Below are positions 1 through 11,065 of a stretch of 64,000 bases of DNA, piece after piece (the stretch's first letter is position 1; each line of letters begins with the position of its first letter). The notes below the pieces were generated by a model. It ran no database searches, was not told the DNA's origin, and was given only the letters and a program-made list of their open reading frames with translations. Source of the stretch: Site-B1 sp963827785 (GTDB lineage: Bacteria; Bacteroidota; Bacteroidia; Flavobacteriales; Flavobacteriaceae); NCBI GenBank assembly GCA_963827785.1, contig CAWHCT010000038.1, positions 1-64,000 of the forward strand, in the 5' to 3' direction. The position numbers and the translations under genes are program-made.

Positions 1-3000
1 CTTCACCTGCATTTGGCATTTACAGTATCTGGTTTAAAAAAATAGACCGGTTACAGAATCAGAACTAGAACAACCATTTAAATCTGCAGTCACAGTATAA
101 GTCGTTGTTTCTAATGGTGGAAACGGTTACGATCCCGCGTTTCCTCACCAGTACTCCAAGTAAAAATACCATCACCAGGTAATTCCCACAGTTTCGTTTT
201 CGTTAATGACCACGTCATTCCCTGCGTTTAAACGGGTAGGGCATTTACTGTAACCTAATTTATCTCATCTGTCGCGGAACAACCATCACTGGTAACAGTA
301 ACAGTATATGTAGTTGATTCCTGAGGAGAAACTGTAATACTTTGGTTCGTTTGCCCATTACTCCATTCGTAAGTACTTCCTCCACTTGCCGTTAGAGTTA
401 TGCTTTCGTCTTGACAAATTTCCTCGTCTTGTCTGGCATTCGCAATTGGCAAGAACATATTAATTGTTACTGTAACAAAATCCAGTTGATTCATTTCCAT
501 CAGAATCCGTACCTGTTACAGTATATGTTGTGGTTTCAGTAGGTTGCACTGATATAGTTTGGGTTGTTTCACCAATGTTCCAAACATAACTCTGTGAACC
601 TGATGCTGTTAGAGTTACACTTTCACCTTCACAAATTGATTGGTCTTCACCAGCATTAGCTGTTATTGATTCTTGGTCAGGTGGTACTCCATCCCATATT
701 TTCTAAATCATCCATCCAGTGTTCTATACCATCACCACCATCCTGATTTATTGCCATATGTTTTTGGTTTATCATAAAGAACTTTATGTTATCACCTATT
801 GACAATGGTACTCCATCATTATTTCTTACTGCGTCTTACTATCCAGAAGGTGGATTGCTTATGAATATTGGTGAAGGTGAATAATTCCATGTATCATGTG
901 TAAGAGCATTATCACTATCACATACTGTTACATCATTTAATTTTACCCAAGCCCTACCATTATTATCTATATTGTCACTCCATTTAAAATAAACCTCAAA
1001 TTTATACCACTCATCTCTCGGCAATGTAATTGATTGACTATACATCTTCCCCAAATAACCTTATACGCATTATCTACAAACGTATCTAATATTAAAACAT
1101 AATAATAATTATCATTATATTTACGGTGCACTCCTAATCTTGTAGAGTTTGTTGCGACGATTATCAAAACCGTAGGATTTCCACGGCCACATTTCTCTAT
1201 TAGCATAACCATCACCACCACCATTTAATATAAAAGTAGGTTCTACCTTATGCCAATATTTCATGTACAATTCATCAGGATTACTATCTAATAGATTAAT
1301 TTGCCAAGGAATGAACCGCTGCACCAGATTGATTAAATATTTGTGTATGAAGTGCATTTGTTGGATTCCCATCATGACCTGTTGTTGAATCTAAACCCGC
1401 ATAAGTATTAGATTCTGATGAACCGTATATATTATGAACATAACAATTATTAGAACCTAATCCTAATTGCCCATCAATAGGTAAAGACCATTCTGTGCCA
1501 TCAATAGTAGAGCTGCCAGAAAAGTATTGTACACCATCTATACTACTCCCGCCACCTAAAGCACCTAAAGCTACAGTACCCTCAAAGTCGGTTTTGAATA
1601 ATAAATTAGCATTTGATGTTACGAAAGCAGTAGCATTAATTACACTATTATCTGTAAAACTGCCGTCGTTGGTTGTGAAAGTGATTGTAGCCGTTCCGCT
1701 ATCTGCTTGACCTGTTACCAATCCATTTTGATCTACCGTTGCAACACTCTCGTTAGAACTTGACCAAACCCCACTTTTATCTTGTTGCGTTTCCAGGAGT
1801 AACGTTTATGTTAATTGTGTTGTTCTTGTGTTCTCTAATGTATAAGTAGAAGGACTTACTGAAGACGCCTGTGACTGCTACTGCGGATGCTACTGTAACT
1901 GTAACAGTCCAAATTTGAGTAGTTGTACCGTCTTCTGCCGTAATCTTATAATTAAAAGGATTTGTAAAATCTTGTGCTGCTCCTGATAAGGGTGATACTG
2001 TTGCACCTGTCGAAAGTGTAATAGTTGGTGTTAAACTTGTTAATGAAACACCGTTTTCCATTTCAATATCTATTGTATGGTTTACATTGTCAATATCACC
2101 TACTCCAATTTGAGTTTGGTTAAACCAAAAACCAGTAATATCTGTTTCAGACTTCTAGAACTGTTACCGTTACTGAATCGGCGCTTGTACAACCATCCAA
2201 TGTTGCATTTACAGTATAAGTTGTAGTTTCTGTTGGCGAAACGGTTATCGACGGCGTTTCTTCACCAGTACTCCAAACAAAAGTACCATCACCACTAGCA
2301 GTAAGAGTAATGCTTTCGTTTTGATAGATGTCCACGTCATTTCCTGCGTTGATCGCAGGCCTGGGACGTACTGTTACCGTTACGTCATCAGATGTCGAAC
2401 ATCCATTAGACGTAACTGTCAACAGTATATATTGTAGATTCTTGTGGACTCACAGATATACTCGAACCAGTTTGTCCATTACTCCATTGATAGGAATCTC
2501 CTCCACTTGCTGTTAAAGTTACGCTTTCATCTTGACAAATTTCCTCGTCTTCTCCGGCATTAGCAAATGGAATGGATTAACTGTTACTGTAACATTATCA
2601 GTTGATTCATTTCCTTCAGAATCCGTTACCTGTTACAGTATATGTTGTGGTTTCAGTAGGTTGCACTGATATAGTTTGGGTTGCTTCACCAGTGTTCCAA
2701 ACATAACTCTGTGAACCTGATGCTGTTAAAGTTGCACTTTCACCTTCACAAATTGATTGGTCTTCACCAGCATTAGCTGTTATTGATTCTTGGTCAGGTG
2801 GTATTCCATCCCATATTTCTAAATCATCAAGCCATTGTTCTGTGCCTGAATTCCCATAAGTTTGACCTACCATAAAGAATTTAAATGGATCACCATCACC
2901 AGATCCCCATGTTGTTGGAACACCATTTGCTGCATTTGGATATGGTTGTGGGTTCTGCCAACCATAAGCGTCTTGTGCATCTACTGAATCACACATTGTT

Positions 3001-3733
3001 ACACCATTTATTTTTAGCCAAGCTCACCATTTGATCTGAAATACTCCATTTTAAATAAATCTCAAATTGAAACCAATCATTATTTGCTCCACCATCACCA
3101 TCTTTTATCATGGTTACGGGATCACTTTCAGATACCCAAATTATCTCATTAACACCTGGAGAAGTATAAGCATTAAAGCCATAGTCCACCGATAAGTAGA
3201 ATTACTTTTTCGTGCTACAGTCAACAGTCTTGCTCCAGTTTGATTCTGTCCATCATGATTTTGTGTTTTATATTCCCACATAAATCTTGACCTCCAGCAC
3301 CTCCATCTAAAAAAGTAGATTCTACTTTTTGCCAATACTTCATGTAAATTTCATCTGGATTACTTGTAGACATTATTCAATTGCCAGGGAAGTTGATTAA
3401 CTCCTGTTTGCGTAATTACTGTTTGTATGTAAAGCTGTTGTAGAATTGCCATCATGTCCAATAGTAGTATCTAATCCTCACATAAGTGTTTAAGGGTTTT
3501 GTCCGTATATAATATGAACTACCATTATTACTTGTACCCATACCAAGTTGACCATTGGTAAGGGAAAGTATATCCTAATGACGTACCGAAAAGAAATGTT
3601 GATAGTTTCCTGATGCATGGATGGTGTTATCACTTAAAGCTACTGTACCTTCAAAGTCGGTTTTGAATAATAAGTTTGATTGGGCATTTAACCCAAATCC
3701 TATCAATAAGAATATATAAATTATTTTTTTCAT
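1..3733 (-). pseudogene. Inverted, frameshifted partial copy of the T9SS adhesin
   Basis: The minus-strand reading starts with an ATG at 3733 and a hydrophobic signal peptide ending in LNAQ, followed by the same NLLFKTDFEG lectin-like start as the gene at 5475. It continues through the same Ig-like repeats, DUF5018-like and Big_2-like segments, and a second lectin-like module, then runs off the window edge. About fifteen open fragments in different frames show repeated indels. The stretch around 1296-1721 remains almost identical to the right copy over 130 codons. It is either a decayed inverted duplicate or a poorly corrected fold-back at a contig end. No T9SS sorting domain is present because the arm ends first. 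Confidence 0.75.
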
Positions 3734-4335
3734 TAAACCTTCTCTGTAAACACTTAGGAAAGCTAATTGTTGCGAATAATCATAAGTACTTGTTGCTAAG
3801 CATAAAATAATTAATAAAAGTCTATGCATAGATTTGATTTTTCCAAATAAATGGAAATGAAAACTTTGGGATTTCATATTTTACAGATTTTGGGGATTGT
3901 AAAATTCTTTTGCTATTAATCGTTTTTAAAATTAAATAAATAATTAGTAATTTACTTCTAAGTGCTAATATTTTCGATGAAATACATTTTTTTGTAAGAA
4001 TAAACTTATTAATTAGTGAATTCAAATGAATCAACGTGTAATGGTCAACAAATTATTTTGCCAATCTTCTACCTAAATAATAAGAGCTGTAACAATTTGA
4101 CCATCTAAACTTATAATAGTTACGTTGTAGAATGATAAACCGGACTATTATATTTAAAAAAAAATGAACAAAGACATGTTAATAAGATTTTCTTTTGGAA
4201 CACAATAAATTATAATAATTGCAGATCATCTGGTTTTAATACTAATCGCCAAATAAATTATTATTTATACTGATAGCTTAATTTTGTTATTTAAGTGGCA
4301 TCGATTAAAAAGAAATAATTAAGATAAAATATAAA
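3734..4335. other. Non-coding part of left arm
   Basis: About 600 bp of AT-rich sequence between the left adhesin copy and the esterase remnant. It matches 4876-5474 of the right arm in inverted orientation with more than 10% differences. A short reading starting MKSQSF is shared by both arms (left about 3877, right 5333), but it is frameshifted between them and overlaps the adhesin start, so I do not call it a gene. Confidence 0.6.
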
Positions 4336-4605
4336 TTATAACCCAGATATTATTTTTCTCATATCAGCCAACACATCTTCTCCTGCTTCTGTTCCAATCA
4401 GAAAGAAGAATTTTAAGTCTTTATCTATTTCTGTTTCTTTAATTAATTCAAAAATTTCTTTATTCATCAAAAAAGAAGGAGAAAATATTCCAGCCTTTCT
4501 AAATGTTTTAGGGAATTTAACAGCAGCATAAAACGAAATTAAACCTTCGAATATGATGATCCGAAAATCCTTGTATTTTTGCTGTCTGATAATGTTCTGT
4601 ATGTT
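4336..4605 (-). pseudogene. 3' remnant of an esterase (left copy)
   Basis: The minus-strand fragment reads GLISFYAAVKFPKTFRKAG, then a KEIFELI helix, GTEAGED and a terminal RKIISGL. This is the typical end of the alpha/beta-hydrolase-fold putative esterase family (Esterase D / enterochelin-esterase-like), in which a GSSxGG nucleophile elbow precedes the conserved ISFYAAxKYP stretch. Here the elbow is lost to a frameshift, and the upstream two thirds of the gene are missing because the palindrome axis falls at this point. Confidence 0.6.
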
Positions 4606-4607
4606 AT

Positions 4608-4875
4608 ATGACAAACAGAATATTATCAGACGGCAAAAATACTACGATTTTCGGATCATCATTAGAAGGTATAATTTCGTTTTATGCTGCTGTTAAATTT
4701 CCTAAATCTTTTAGAAAGTCTGAAATATATTCTCCTCCTTTTTTAATGAATAAAGAAATTTTTGAATTAATTAAAGAACCAAAAAAGATAAAGTCTTAAA
4801 AGTCTTCTTTCTTATGGAACAGAAGTAGGAGAAGATGTGGTGGCTGATATGAAAAAAATAATATCTGGGTTATAG
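4608..4875 (+). pseudogene. 3' remnant of an esterase (right copy)
   Basis: Head-to-head partner of the fragment at 4336-4605. It keeps IFGSSLEG (family consensus GSSLGG with the nucleophile Ser), ISFYAAVKFPK and FLMNKEIFELI. A frameshift near 4790 then creates a stop, and the remaining sequence encodes the family end (GED...ADM...IISGL) in another frame up to a TAG at 4875. The 5' half is absent. It cannot encode a working enzyme. Confidence 0.6.
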
Positions 4876-5474
4876 CTTATATTTTATCTAATTATTTCTT
4901 TTTATTCGATGTCACTAAAATATCAAAATTAAGCTATCAGTAAAAACAAAAATTATCTGGCGATTAGTATTAAAACCAGTTGATCTGCGATTATTTTATT
5001 TTATTGTGTTACAAAAGAAAATCTTGTTAACATGTCTTTGTTCATTTTTTTTTAAATGTAAATGGTCCAGTTTATCAATCTACAACGTAATTATTAAAGT
5101 TTAGATGTTTAATTTGTGACAACTCTAAAAATTTAGGTAGAAAATTGGCAAAATAATTTATTGATTATAACACGTTGATTCATTTAAATTTACTAATAAA
5201 TAAGTTTATTCTTACTAAAAAATGTATTTCATCGAAAATATTAGTACTTAGAAGGGAATTACTAATTATTTATTTAATTTTAAAATCGATTAATAGCAAA
5301 AAGAATTTTACAATCCCCAAAATCTGTAAAATATGAAATCCCAAAGTTTTAATTTCCATTTATCTGGAAAAATCAAATCTATTCATAGAATTTTAATAAG
5401 TATTTTATTCTTAGCAAAAAGTACTATAGATTATTTCAAAAAAATAGCTCCCAAATGGTTTTGGAGAAGGGTTT
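4876..5474. other. Non-coding leader upstream of the adhesin, right arm
   Basis: AT-rich sequence with no supportable gene, inverted match of 3734-4335. It would contain the adhesin promoter. I could not find a clear TTG-N17-23-TAnnTTTG pair close to the ATG at 5475. Confidence 0.5.
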
Positions 5475-7484
5475 ATGAAAAAAATAATTTATTTTTTATT
5501 ATTGATAGGATTAGGGTTAAATGCCCAATCAAACTTATTATTCAAAACCGACTTTGAGGGTACAGTAGCTTTAAGTGATTTAACACCAGTCCATACATCA
5601 GGAAGAACAGATGGAACGCATTTCTTTTCAGGTAGTTCATTAGGATATACGTTGCCTTCCGATGGCCAGCTTGGTATGGGTACAACTAATAATGGTATTC
5701 ATAATATATACGGTACAACCCCTTCTAACACTTATGTGGCTTTAGATACTACTACTGGACATGATGGAAATTCTACAACTGCTTTACATACAAAAGTAAT
5801 TACGAATACAGGAGTTAATCAACTTCCCTGGCAATTCAATAATTCTACAAGTAATCCAGATGAAATTTACATGAAGTATTGGCAAAAAGTAGAATCTACT
5901 TTTTTAGATGGAAGTGCTGGAGAATCAAGATTTATGTGGGAATATAAAACACAAAACCTTGATGGACAGAATCAAAATGGTTCAAGACTGTTGATTGTAG
6001 CACGAAAAAGTAATTCTACTTATTGGTGGACTATGGCTTTAGATGCTTATACTTCTCCAGGTGTTAATGAGATAATTTGGGTATCTGAAAGTGATCCCGT
6101 AACCATGATAAAAGATGGTGATGGTGGAGCAAATAATGATTGGTTTTAATTTGAGATTTATTTAAAATGGAGTAGTGTTGCGGATTCAAATGGTAGAGCA
6201 TGGCTAAAAATAAATGGTGTAACGATGTGTGATTCAGTAGATGCACAAGACGCTTATGGTTGGCAGAACCCACAACCATATCCAAATGCAGCAAATGGTG
6301 TTCCAACAAGATGGGATCTAGTGATGGTAATCCATTTAAATTCTTTATGTAGGTCAAAATTATGGGAGTTCAGGCACAGAACAATGGCTTGATGATTTAG
6401 AGATATGGGATGGCATACCACCTGACCAAGAATCAATTATAGCTAATGCTGGTGAAGACCAATCAATTTGTGAAGGTGAAAGTACAACTCTAACAGCATC
6501 AGGTTCACAGAGTTATGTTTGGAACACTGGTGAAACAACCCAAACTATATCAGTGCAACCTACTGAAACCACAACATATACTGTAACAGGAACGGATTCT
6601 GAAGGAAATGAATCAACTGATAATGTTACAGTAACAGTTAATCCATTTCCATTTGCTAATGCCGGACAAGACGAGGAAATTTGTCAAGACGAAAGCATAA
6701 CTCTAACAGCAAGTGGAGGAGATTCCTATCAATGGAGTAATGGACAAACTGGTTCGAGTATATCTGTGAGTCCACAAGAATCTACAATATATACTGTTGA
6801 AGTTACGTCTAATGGATGTTCGACATCTGATGACGTAACGGTCACAGTACGTCCCAGGCCTGCGATCAACGCAGGAAATGACGTGGACATCTATCAAAAC
6901 GAAAGTATTACCCTTACTGCTACTGGTGATGGTAATTTTACTTGGAGTACTGGTGAAGAAACGCAGTCGATAACCGTTTCGCCAACAGAAACTACAACTT
7001 ATACTGTAAATGCGACGTTGGATGGTTGTTCAAGCGCCGATTCAGTAACGGTAACAGTTCTAGAATCTGAAACGGATATTACTGGTTTTTGGTTTAACCA
7101 AACTCAAACTGGTGTAGGTGATATTGACAATGTAAACCATACAATAGATATTGAAATGGAAAACGGTGTTTCATTAACAAGTTTAACACCAACTATTACA
7201 CTTTCGACAGGTGCAACAGTATCACCCTTATCAGGAGCAGCACAAGATTTTACAAATCCTTTTAATTATACGGTTACGGCAGAAGACGGTACAACTACTC
7301 AAATTTGGACTGTTACAGTTACAGTAGCATCCGCAGTAGCAGTCACAGGCGTTTCAGTAAGTCCTTCTACTTATACATTAGAGAACACAAGAACAACACA
7401 ATTAACAGAAACGGTTACTCCTGGAAACGCAACAGATAAAAGTGGGGTTTGGTCAAGTTCTAACGAGAGTGTTGCGGAACGGTA
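5475..7484 (+). pseudogene. 5' part of giant T9SS adhesin, interrupted
   Basis: The ATG at 5475 opens a signal peptide (MKKIIYFLLLIGLGLNAQ) for Sec export. Next come a lectin/glucanase-like module beginning NLLFKTDFEG, three Ig-like (PKD-type) repeats of the form AGxDxxIC-GES-TLTASG-YxWSTGE-TQSI-VSP-TTTYTV, a DUF5018-like segment around 7070-7330 and a Big_2-like domain (VTGVSVSPSTY) around 7340-7480. Compared with the left copy, the reading is broken by a CAA-to-TAA stop at 6147-6149, single-G deletions near 6315 and 6352, and a 2-bp insertion near 7475 that restores the frame. The intended product, about 1680 residues with the 3' part, would be a cell-surface adhesin. The lesions may be real or sequencing errors. 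Confidence 0.75.
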
Positions 7485-7496
7485 GATCAAAATGGA

Positions 7497-10400
7497 TTGG
7501 TAACAGGTCAAGCAGATAGCGGAACGGCTACAATCACTTTCACAACCAACGACGGCAGTTTTACAGATAATAGTGTAATTAATGCTACTGCTTTCGTAAC
7601 ATCAAATGCTAATTTATTATTCAAAACCGACTTTGAGGGTACTGTAGCTTTAGGTGCTTTAGGTGGCGGGAGTAGTATAGATGGTGTACAATACTTTTCT
7701 GGCAGCTCTACTATTGATGGCACAGAATCGTCTTTACCTATTGATGGGCAATTAGGATTAGGTTCTAATAATTGTTATGTTCATAATATATACGGTTCAT
7801 CAGAATCTAATACTTATGCGGGTTTAGATTCAACAACAGGTCATGATGGGAATCCAACAAATGCACTTCATACACAAATATTTAATCAATCTGGTGCAGC
7901 GGTTCAAGTTCCTTGGCAAATTAATCTATTAGATAGTAATCCTGATGAATTGTACATGAAATATTGGCATAAGGTAGAACCTACTTTTATATTAAATGGT
8001 GGTGGTGAAGATGGTTATGCTAATAGAGAAATGTGGGCATGGAAATCCTACGGTTTTGATAATCGTCAAAACAACTCTACAAGATTAGGAGTGTATGCAC
8101 GTAAATATAATGATAATTATTATTATGTTTTAATATTAGATACGTTTGTAGATAATGCGTATAAGGTTATTTGGGAAGTGTATAGTCAATCAATTACATT
8201 GCCGAGAGATGAGTGGTATAAATTTGAGGTTTATTTTAAATGGAGTGACAATGTAGATAATAATGGTAGGGCTTGGGTAAAATTAAATGATGTAACAGTA
8301 TGTGATAGTGATAATGCTCTTACACATGATACATGGAATTATTCACCTTCACCAATATTCATAAGCAATCCACCTTCTGGATGGTCAAGTGCAGTAGGAA
8401 ATAATGATGGAGTACCATTGTCAATAGGTGATAACATAAAGTTCTTTATGATAAACCAAACATATGGCAATGATGATGGTGGTGATGGTATAGAACACTG
8501 GATGGATGATTTAGAAATATGGGATGGAGTACCACCTGACCAAGAATCAATAACAGCTAATGCTGGTGAAGACCAATCAATTTGTGAAGGTGAAAGTGCA
8601 ACTCTAACAGCATCAGGTTCACAGAGTTATGTTTGGAACATTGGTGAAACAACCCAAACTATATCAGTGCAACCTACTGAAACCACAACATATACTGTAA
8701 CAGGTACGGATTCTGATGGAAATGAATCAACTGATTCTGTTACAGTAACAATTAATCCATTGCCAATTGCGAATGCCGGACAAGACGAGGAAATTTGTCA
8801 AGACGAAAGCATAACTCTAACGGCAAGTGGAGGAAGTACTTACGAATGGAGTAATGGGCAAACGAACCAAAGTATTACAGTTTCTCCTCAGGAATCAACT
8901 ACATATACTGTTACTGTTACCAGTGATGGTTGTTCCGCGACAGATGAAGTAACGGTTACAGTAAATGCCCTACCTGTTGTAAACGCAGGGAATGACGTGG
9001 TCATTAACGAAAACGAAAGTATTACTCTTACTGCTACTGGTGATGGTACTTTTACTTGGAGTACTGGTGAGGAAACGCAGTGGATAACGGTTTCACCATC
9101 AGTAACTACAACTTATTCTGTGACTGCAGATTTAAATGGTTGTTCCAGTTCTGATTCAGTAACTGTATCTGTTTTAGAACCGGACACTGTCACTGCCGAT
9201 GCAGGTGAAGATAAGACCATTTGCGAAAATGAAAGTGTTATCCTGACAGCTTCAGGAGGCACCACTTATTTGTGGAGTACCGGTGAGACAACTCAAAGCA
9301 TAGAGGTAAGTCCAAGTGTAACTACCACCTATAGTGTTACAGCTTATTATAATGCTGTTTCAGATACTGATGAAGTCATTGTAAATGTAAATCCCAATCC
9401 AATAGCAGAGGCAGGACAAGATAGAACAATATTACATGGTGAATCAATCACATTGACAGCTTCTGGAGGATCTGAATTTATTTGGAGTACAGGAGAAACG
9501 ACTCAGGAAATTTCGGTCCAGCCCAGCGAAACTACAACCTACACAGTTGAAGTTTTTGAAAACGGTTGTACAGATTTTGACCAAGTGACGGTTATAGTTG
9601 GAGTCAGTGCATCTGTAGGAGGAGAGCCTAGTATCTGTCAAGGCCAAAGCACCACATTGTATGCCACAGGTGGTTCCTATTTCTTATGGAATACAGGTGA
9701 AACAACACAAAGTATTGAAGTGAGTCCAACTCAAACTACGACTTATTCAGTAGTAGTATCCAATAATTCATCTTCAGATGAAGCTGAAATAACGGTCAAT
9801 GTTAATTTAGTCCCTGCAGCAGATGCAGGAGAAGATGTAACTATTGAATCCGGACAAAATGTGACCCTTACTGCAACAGGTGGAAATTCATACTTGTGGA
9901 GCAATGGTCAAACGACTCAGAGTATATCTGTTTCTCCTGAGGAATCGACTGTTTATACAGTAGAAACTTTTGTTAACGGATGCTCTAACTCAGATGAAGT
10001 TTATGTATCAGTTGTTGAACAAGTAAATGCCAGCGTCAGCGAAGACCATGAAATATGTTTGGGTGAAACAACTACTTTAACGGCTTCTGGTGGGACAATA
10101 TATACGTGGAATACAGGAGAAGACAGTGCAAGTATTACAGTTTCTCCAGCAGAAACAACTGTTTACGAGGTTTCTGTTTCCAATGGAATTTCAACACAAG
10201 TTGCCAATGTCATGGTTGCTGTAAATGATTGTCAGGCAATAGATATTGAACCACAAGATTCGGAATTTGATTTTCTGGTTTATCCAAATCCTACAGATGG
10301 TCAGATAAATATTAAACTTTCAGGCTTGCAAAATATATCTAGTATTTATGTTTCGAATATACTAGGCAAGGTAATAAAAAGTGAAAGTTTTGAACCTGAA

Positions 10401-10517
10401 AATGGGACGGTCATCAATAAACTGTATGATTTCTCTTCATTATCAAAAGGAATATATTTTATTACTTTTATACAGAGTGGAGAGTCAGCTATGACGAAGA
10501 AAATAATACTTCAATAA
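7497..10517 (+). CDS. T9SS adhesin, 3' open part with sorting domain
   Basis: The uninterrupted 1006-codon 3' portion of the gene starting at 5475; the TTG at 7497 is only where the frame opens, not a likely start. It holds the end of the Big_2-like domain, a second NLLFKTDFEG lectin-like module (about residues 40-350), eight tandem Ig-like repeats of about 75-85 residues, and a type A T9SS C-terminal sorting domain (DFLVYPNPTDGQINI, then GIYFITF near the end). Known T9SS cargo crosses the outer membrane by SprA and loses this domain to PorU on attachment. Repeats 1-3 match the three repeats at 6430-7070 almost base for base. Function inferred: surface attachment or glycan binding. Confidence 0.85.
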   Translation: MVTGQADSGTATITFTTNDGSFTDNSVINATAFVTSNANLLFKTDFEGTVALGALGGGSSIDGVQYFSGSSTIDGTESSLPIDGQLGLGSNNCYVHNIYGSSESNTYAGLDSTTGHDGNPTNALHTQIFNQSGAAVQVPWQINLLDSNPDELYMKYWHKVEPTFILNGGGEDGYANREMWAWKSYGFDNRQNNSTRLGVYARKYNDNYYYVLILDTFVDNAYKVIWEVYSQSITLPRDEWYKFEVYFKWSDNVDNNGRAWVKLNDVTVCDSDNALTHDTWNYSPSPIFISNPPSGWSSAVGNNDGVPLSIGDNIKFFMINQTYGNDDGGDGIEHWMDDLEIWDGVPPDQESITANAGEDQSICEGESATLTASGSQSYVWNIGETTQTISVQPTETTTYTVTGTDSDGNESTDSVTVTINPLPIANAGQDEEICQDESITLTASGGSTYEWSNGQTNQSITVSPQESTTYTVTVTSDGCSATDEVTVTVNALPVVNAGNDVVINENESITLTATGDGTFTWSTGEETQWITVSPSVTTTYSVTADLNGCSSSDSVTVSVLEPDTVTADAGEDKTICENESVILTASGGTTYLWSTGETTQSIEVSPSVTTTYSVTAYYNAVSDTDEVIVNVNPNPIAEAGQDRTILHGESITLTASGGSEFIWSTGETTQEISVQPSETTTYTVEVFENGCTDFDQVTVIVGVSASVGGEPSICQGQSTTLYATGGSYFLWNTGETTQSIEVSPTQTTTYSVVVSNNSSSDEAEITVNVNLVPAADAGEDVTIESGQNVTLTATGGNSYLWSNGQTTQSISVSPEESTVYTVETFVNGCSNSDEVYVSVVEQVNASVSEDHEICLGETTTLTASGGTIYTWNTGEDSASITVSPAETTVYEVSVSNGISTQVANVMVAVNDCQAIDIEPQDSEFDFLVYPNPTDGQINIKLSGLQNISSIYVSNILGKVIKSESFEPENGTVINKLYDFSSLSKGIYFITFIQSGESAMTKKIILQ

Positions 10518-10524
10518 AAATTAT

Positions 10525-10555
10525 AAAGCCCGGTAAAACCGGGCTTTATTTTTTT
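10525..10555 (+). terminator. Rho-independent terminator after adhesin
   Basis: Perfect 9-bp stem AAAGCCCGG / CCGGGCTTT with a TAAAA-type loop, followed by an A and a T-rich run, 8 bp after the adhesin stop codon. Confidence 0.9.
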
Positions 10556-10577
10556 AGTTCAATTTTTTGTAAAGTTG

Positions 10578-11065
10578 CTATACTATCACAATTTTTAATA
10601 GTAACTTATATTGATGATCTGTATGATCTCCATCAATTATATAAATTTTGCATGAGTCAAGTTTGTGTTGCTTTCTGAAAAATTAACTGAGCCTCTTGCA
10701 ATTATATGATCTATTGAAATATTGTCTAAATCATTTAAATATATCAATTCTCGGGATTCATCAGAAAAGTTCAATGTTTTGGATATAATATTTTTTTTAC
10801 TCTGACTGTAAGATTATAGTCACTAGAAACTTTTTTGCTACTTAAGAAGAATAGCAAGATACCGGTCCAATTGAAAAGCCATCTAAATAATAACCTTAAC
10901 GTTGTAACGGTGTAGGGTTAGGATACACTATTATATCAACTGAATATAAAAAACGTCTTCAATAGCTAACGAGCCTTCATCATAAATCTCAAATGGGGGT
11001 TGTACGACTTGAAATACACTGCCTGAGGCAAAAGAATTTATGGTGTATACCATTTGTCCAACCTT
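10578..11065 (-). pseudogene. Remnant of a second T9SS-type protein
   Basis: Minus-strand readings in shifting frames give GQMVYTINSFASGSVFQVVQ, PPFEIYDEGSL, then VYPNPT followed by VTTLRLL, and finally LDSCKIYIIDGDHTDHQYK. The first two resemble the region before the sorting domain in short flavobacterial secreted proteins (GQVVYT...GSVxQGVQQPxEI), and VYPNPT is the hallmark of type A T9SS sorting domains. Several stops and frameshifts interrupt it. It is convergent with the adhesin and shares its direct repeat. Confidence 0.45.

Larger units (their letters stand above)
1..4599. repeat. Left arm of a ~9.2-kb imperfect palindrome
   Basis: Read on the minus strand, this stretch follows bases 4615-9210 of the plus strand colinearly. 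Position 1 aligns with about 9210, and the sequence at 4581-4599 is the near reverse complement of 4615-4633. Sampled blocks differ by about 1-2% (around 1440-1500), about 5% (around 2160-2330) and more than 10% (1-240 and 3600-4600), with many single-base indels. The arm is cut by the window edge, so its true outer end is not visible. Confidence 0.9.
4615..9210. repeat. Right arm of the ~9.2-kb imperfect palindrome
   Basis: Plus-strand partner of bases 1-4599. A spacer of about 15 bp (4600-4614) separates the arms. The arm carries an esterase 3' remnant, a non-coding leader and most of the large adhesin gene. Beyond 9210 the adhesin continues as unique sequence. Confidence 0.9.

Noticed and set aside
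5333..5557. 74-codon reading starting MKSQSF, partly shared by both arms
   Set aside because: It overlaps the adhesin signal peptide in another frame and is not frame-conserved between arms.
6064..6436. Minus-strand readings opposite the adhesin
   Set aside because: They are shadows of the plus-strand coding sequence with biased composition and no start signals.
1..9210. Insertion sequence or composite transposon explaining the inverted arms
   Set aside because: No transposase, terminal short inverted repeats or target duplications are seen; the arms hold only esterase and adhesin sequence.
8530..10240. Regular repeats as a CRISPR array
   Set aside because: The period is about 225-255 bp, in one open frame, and encodes Ig-like domains.
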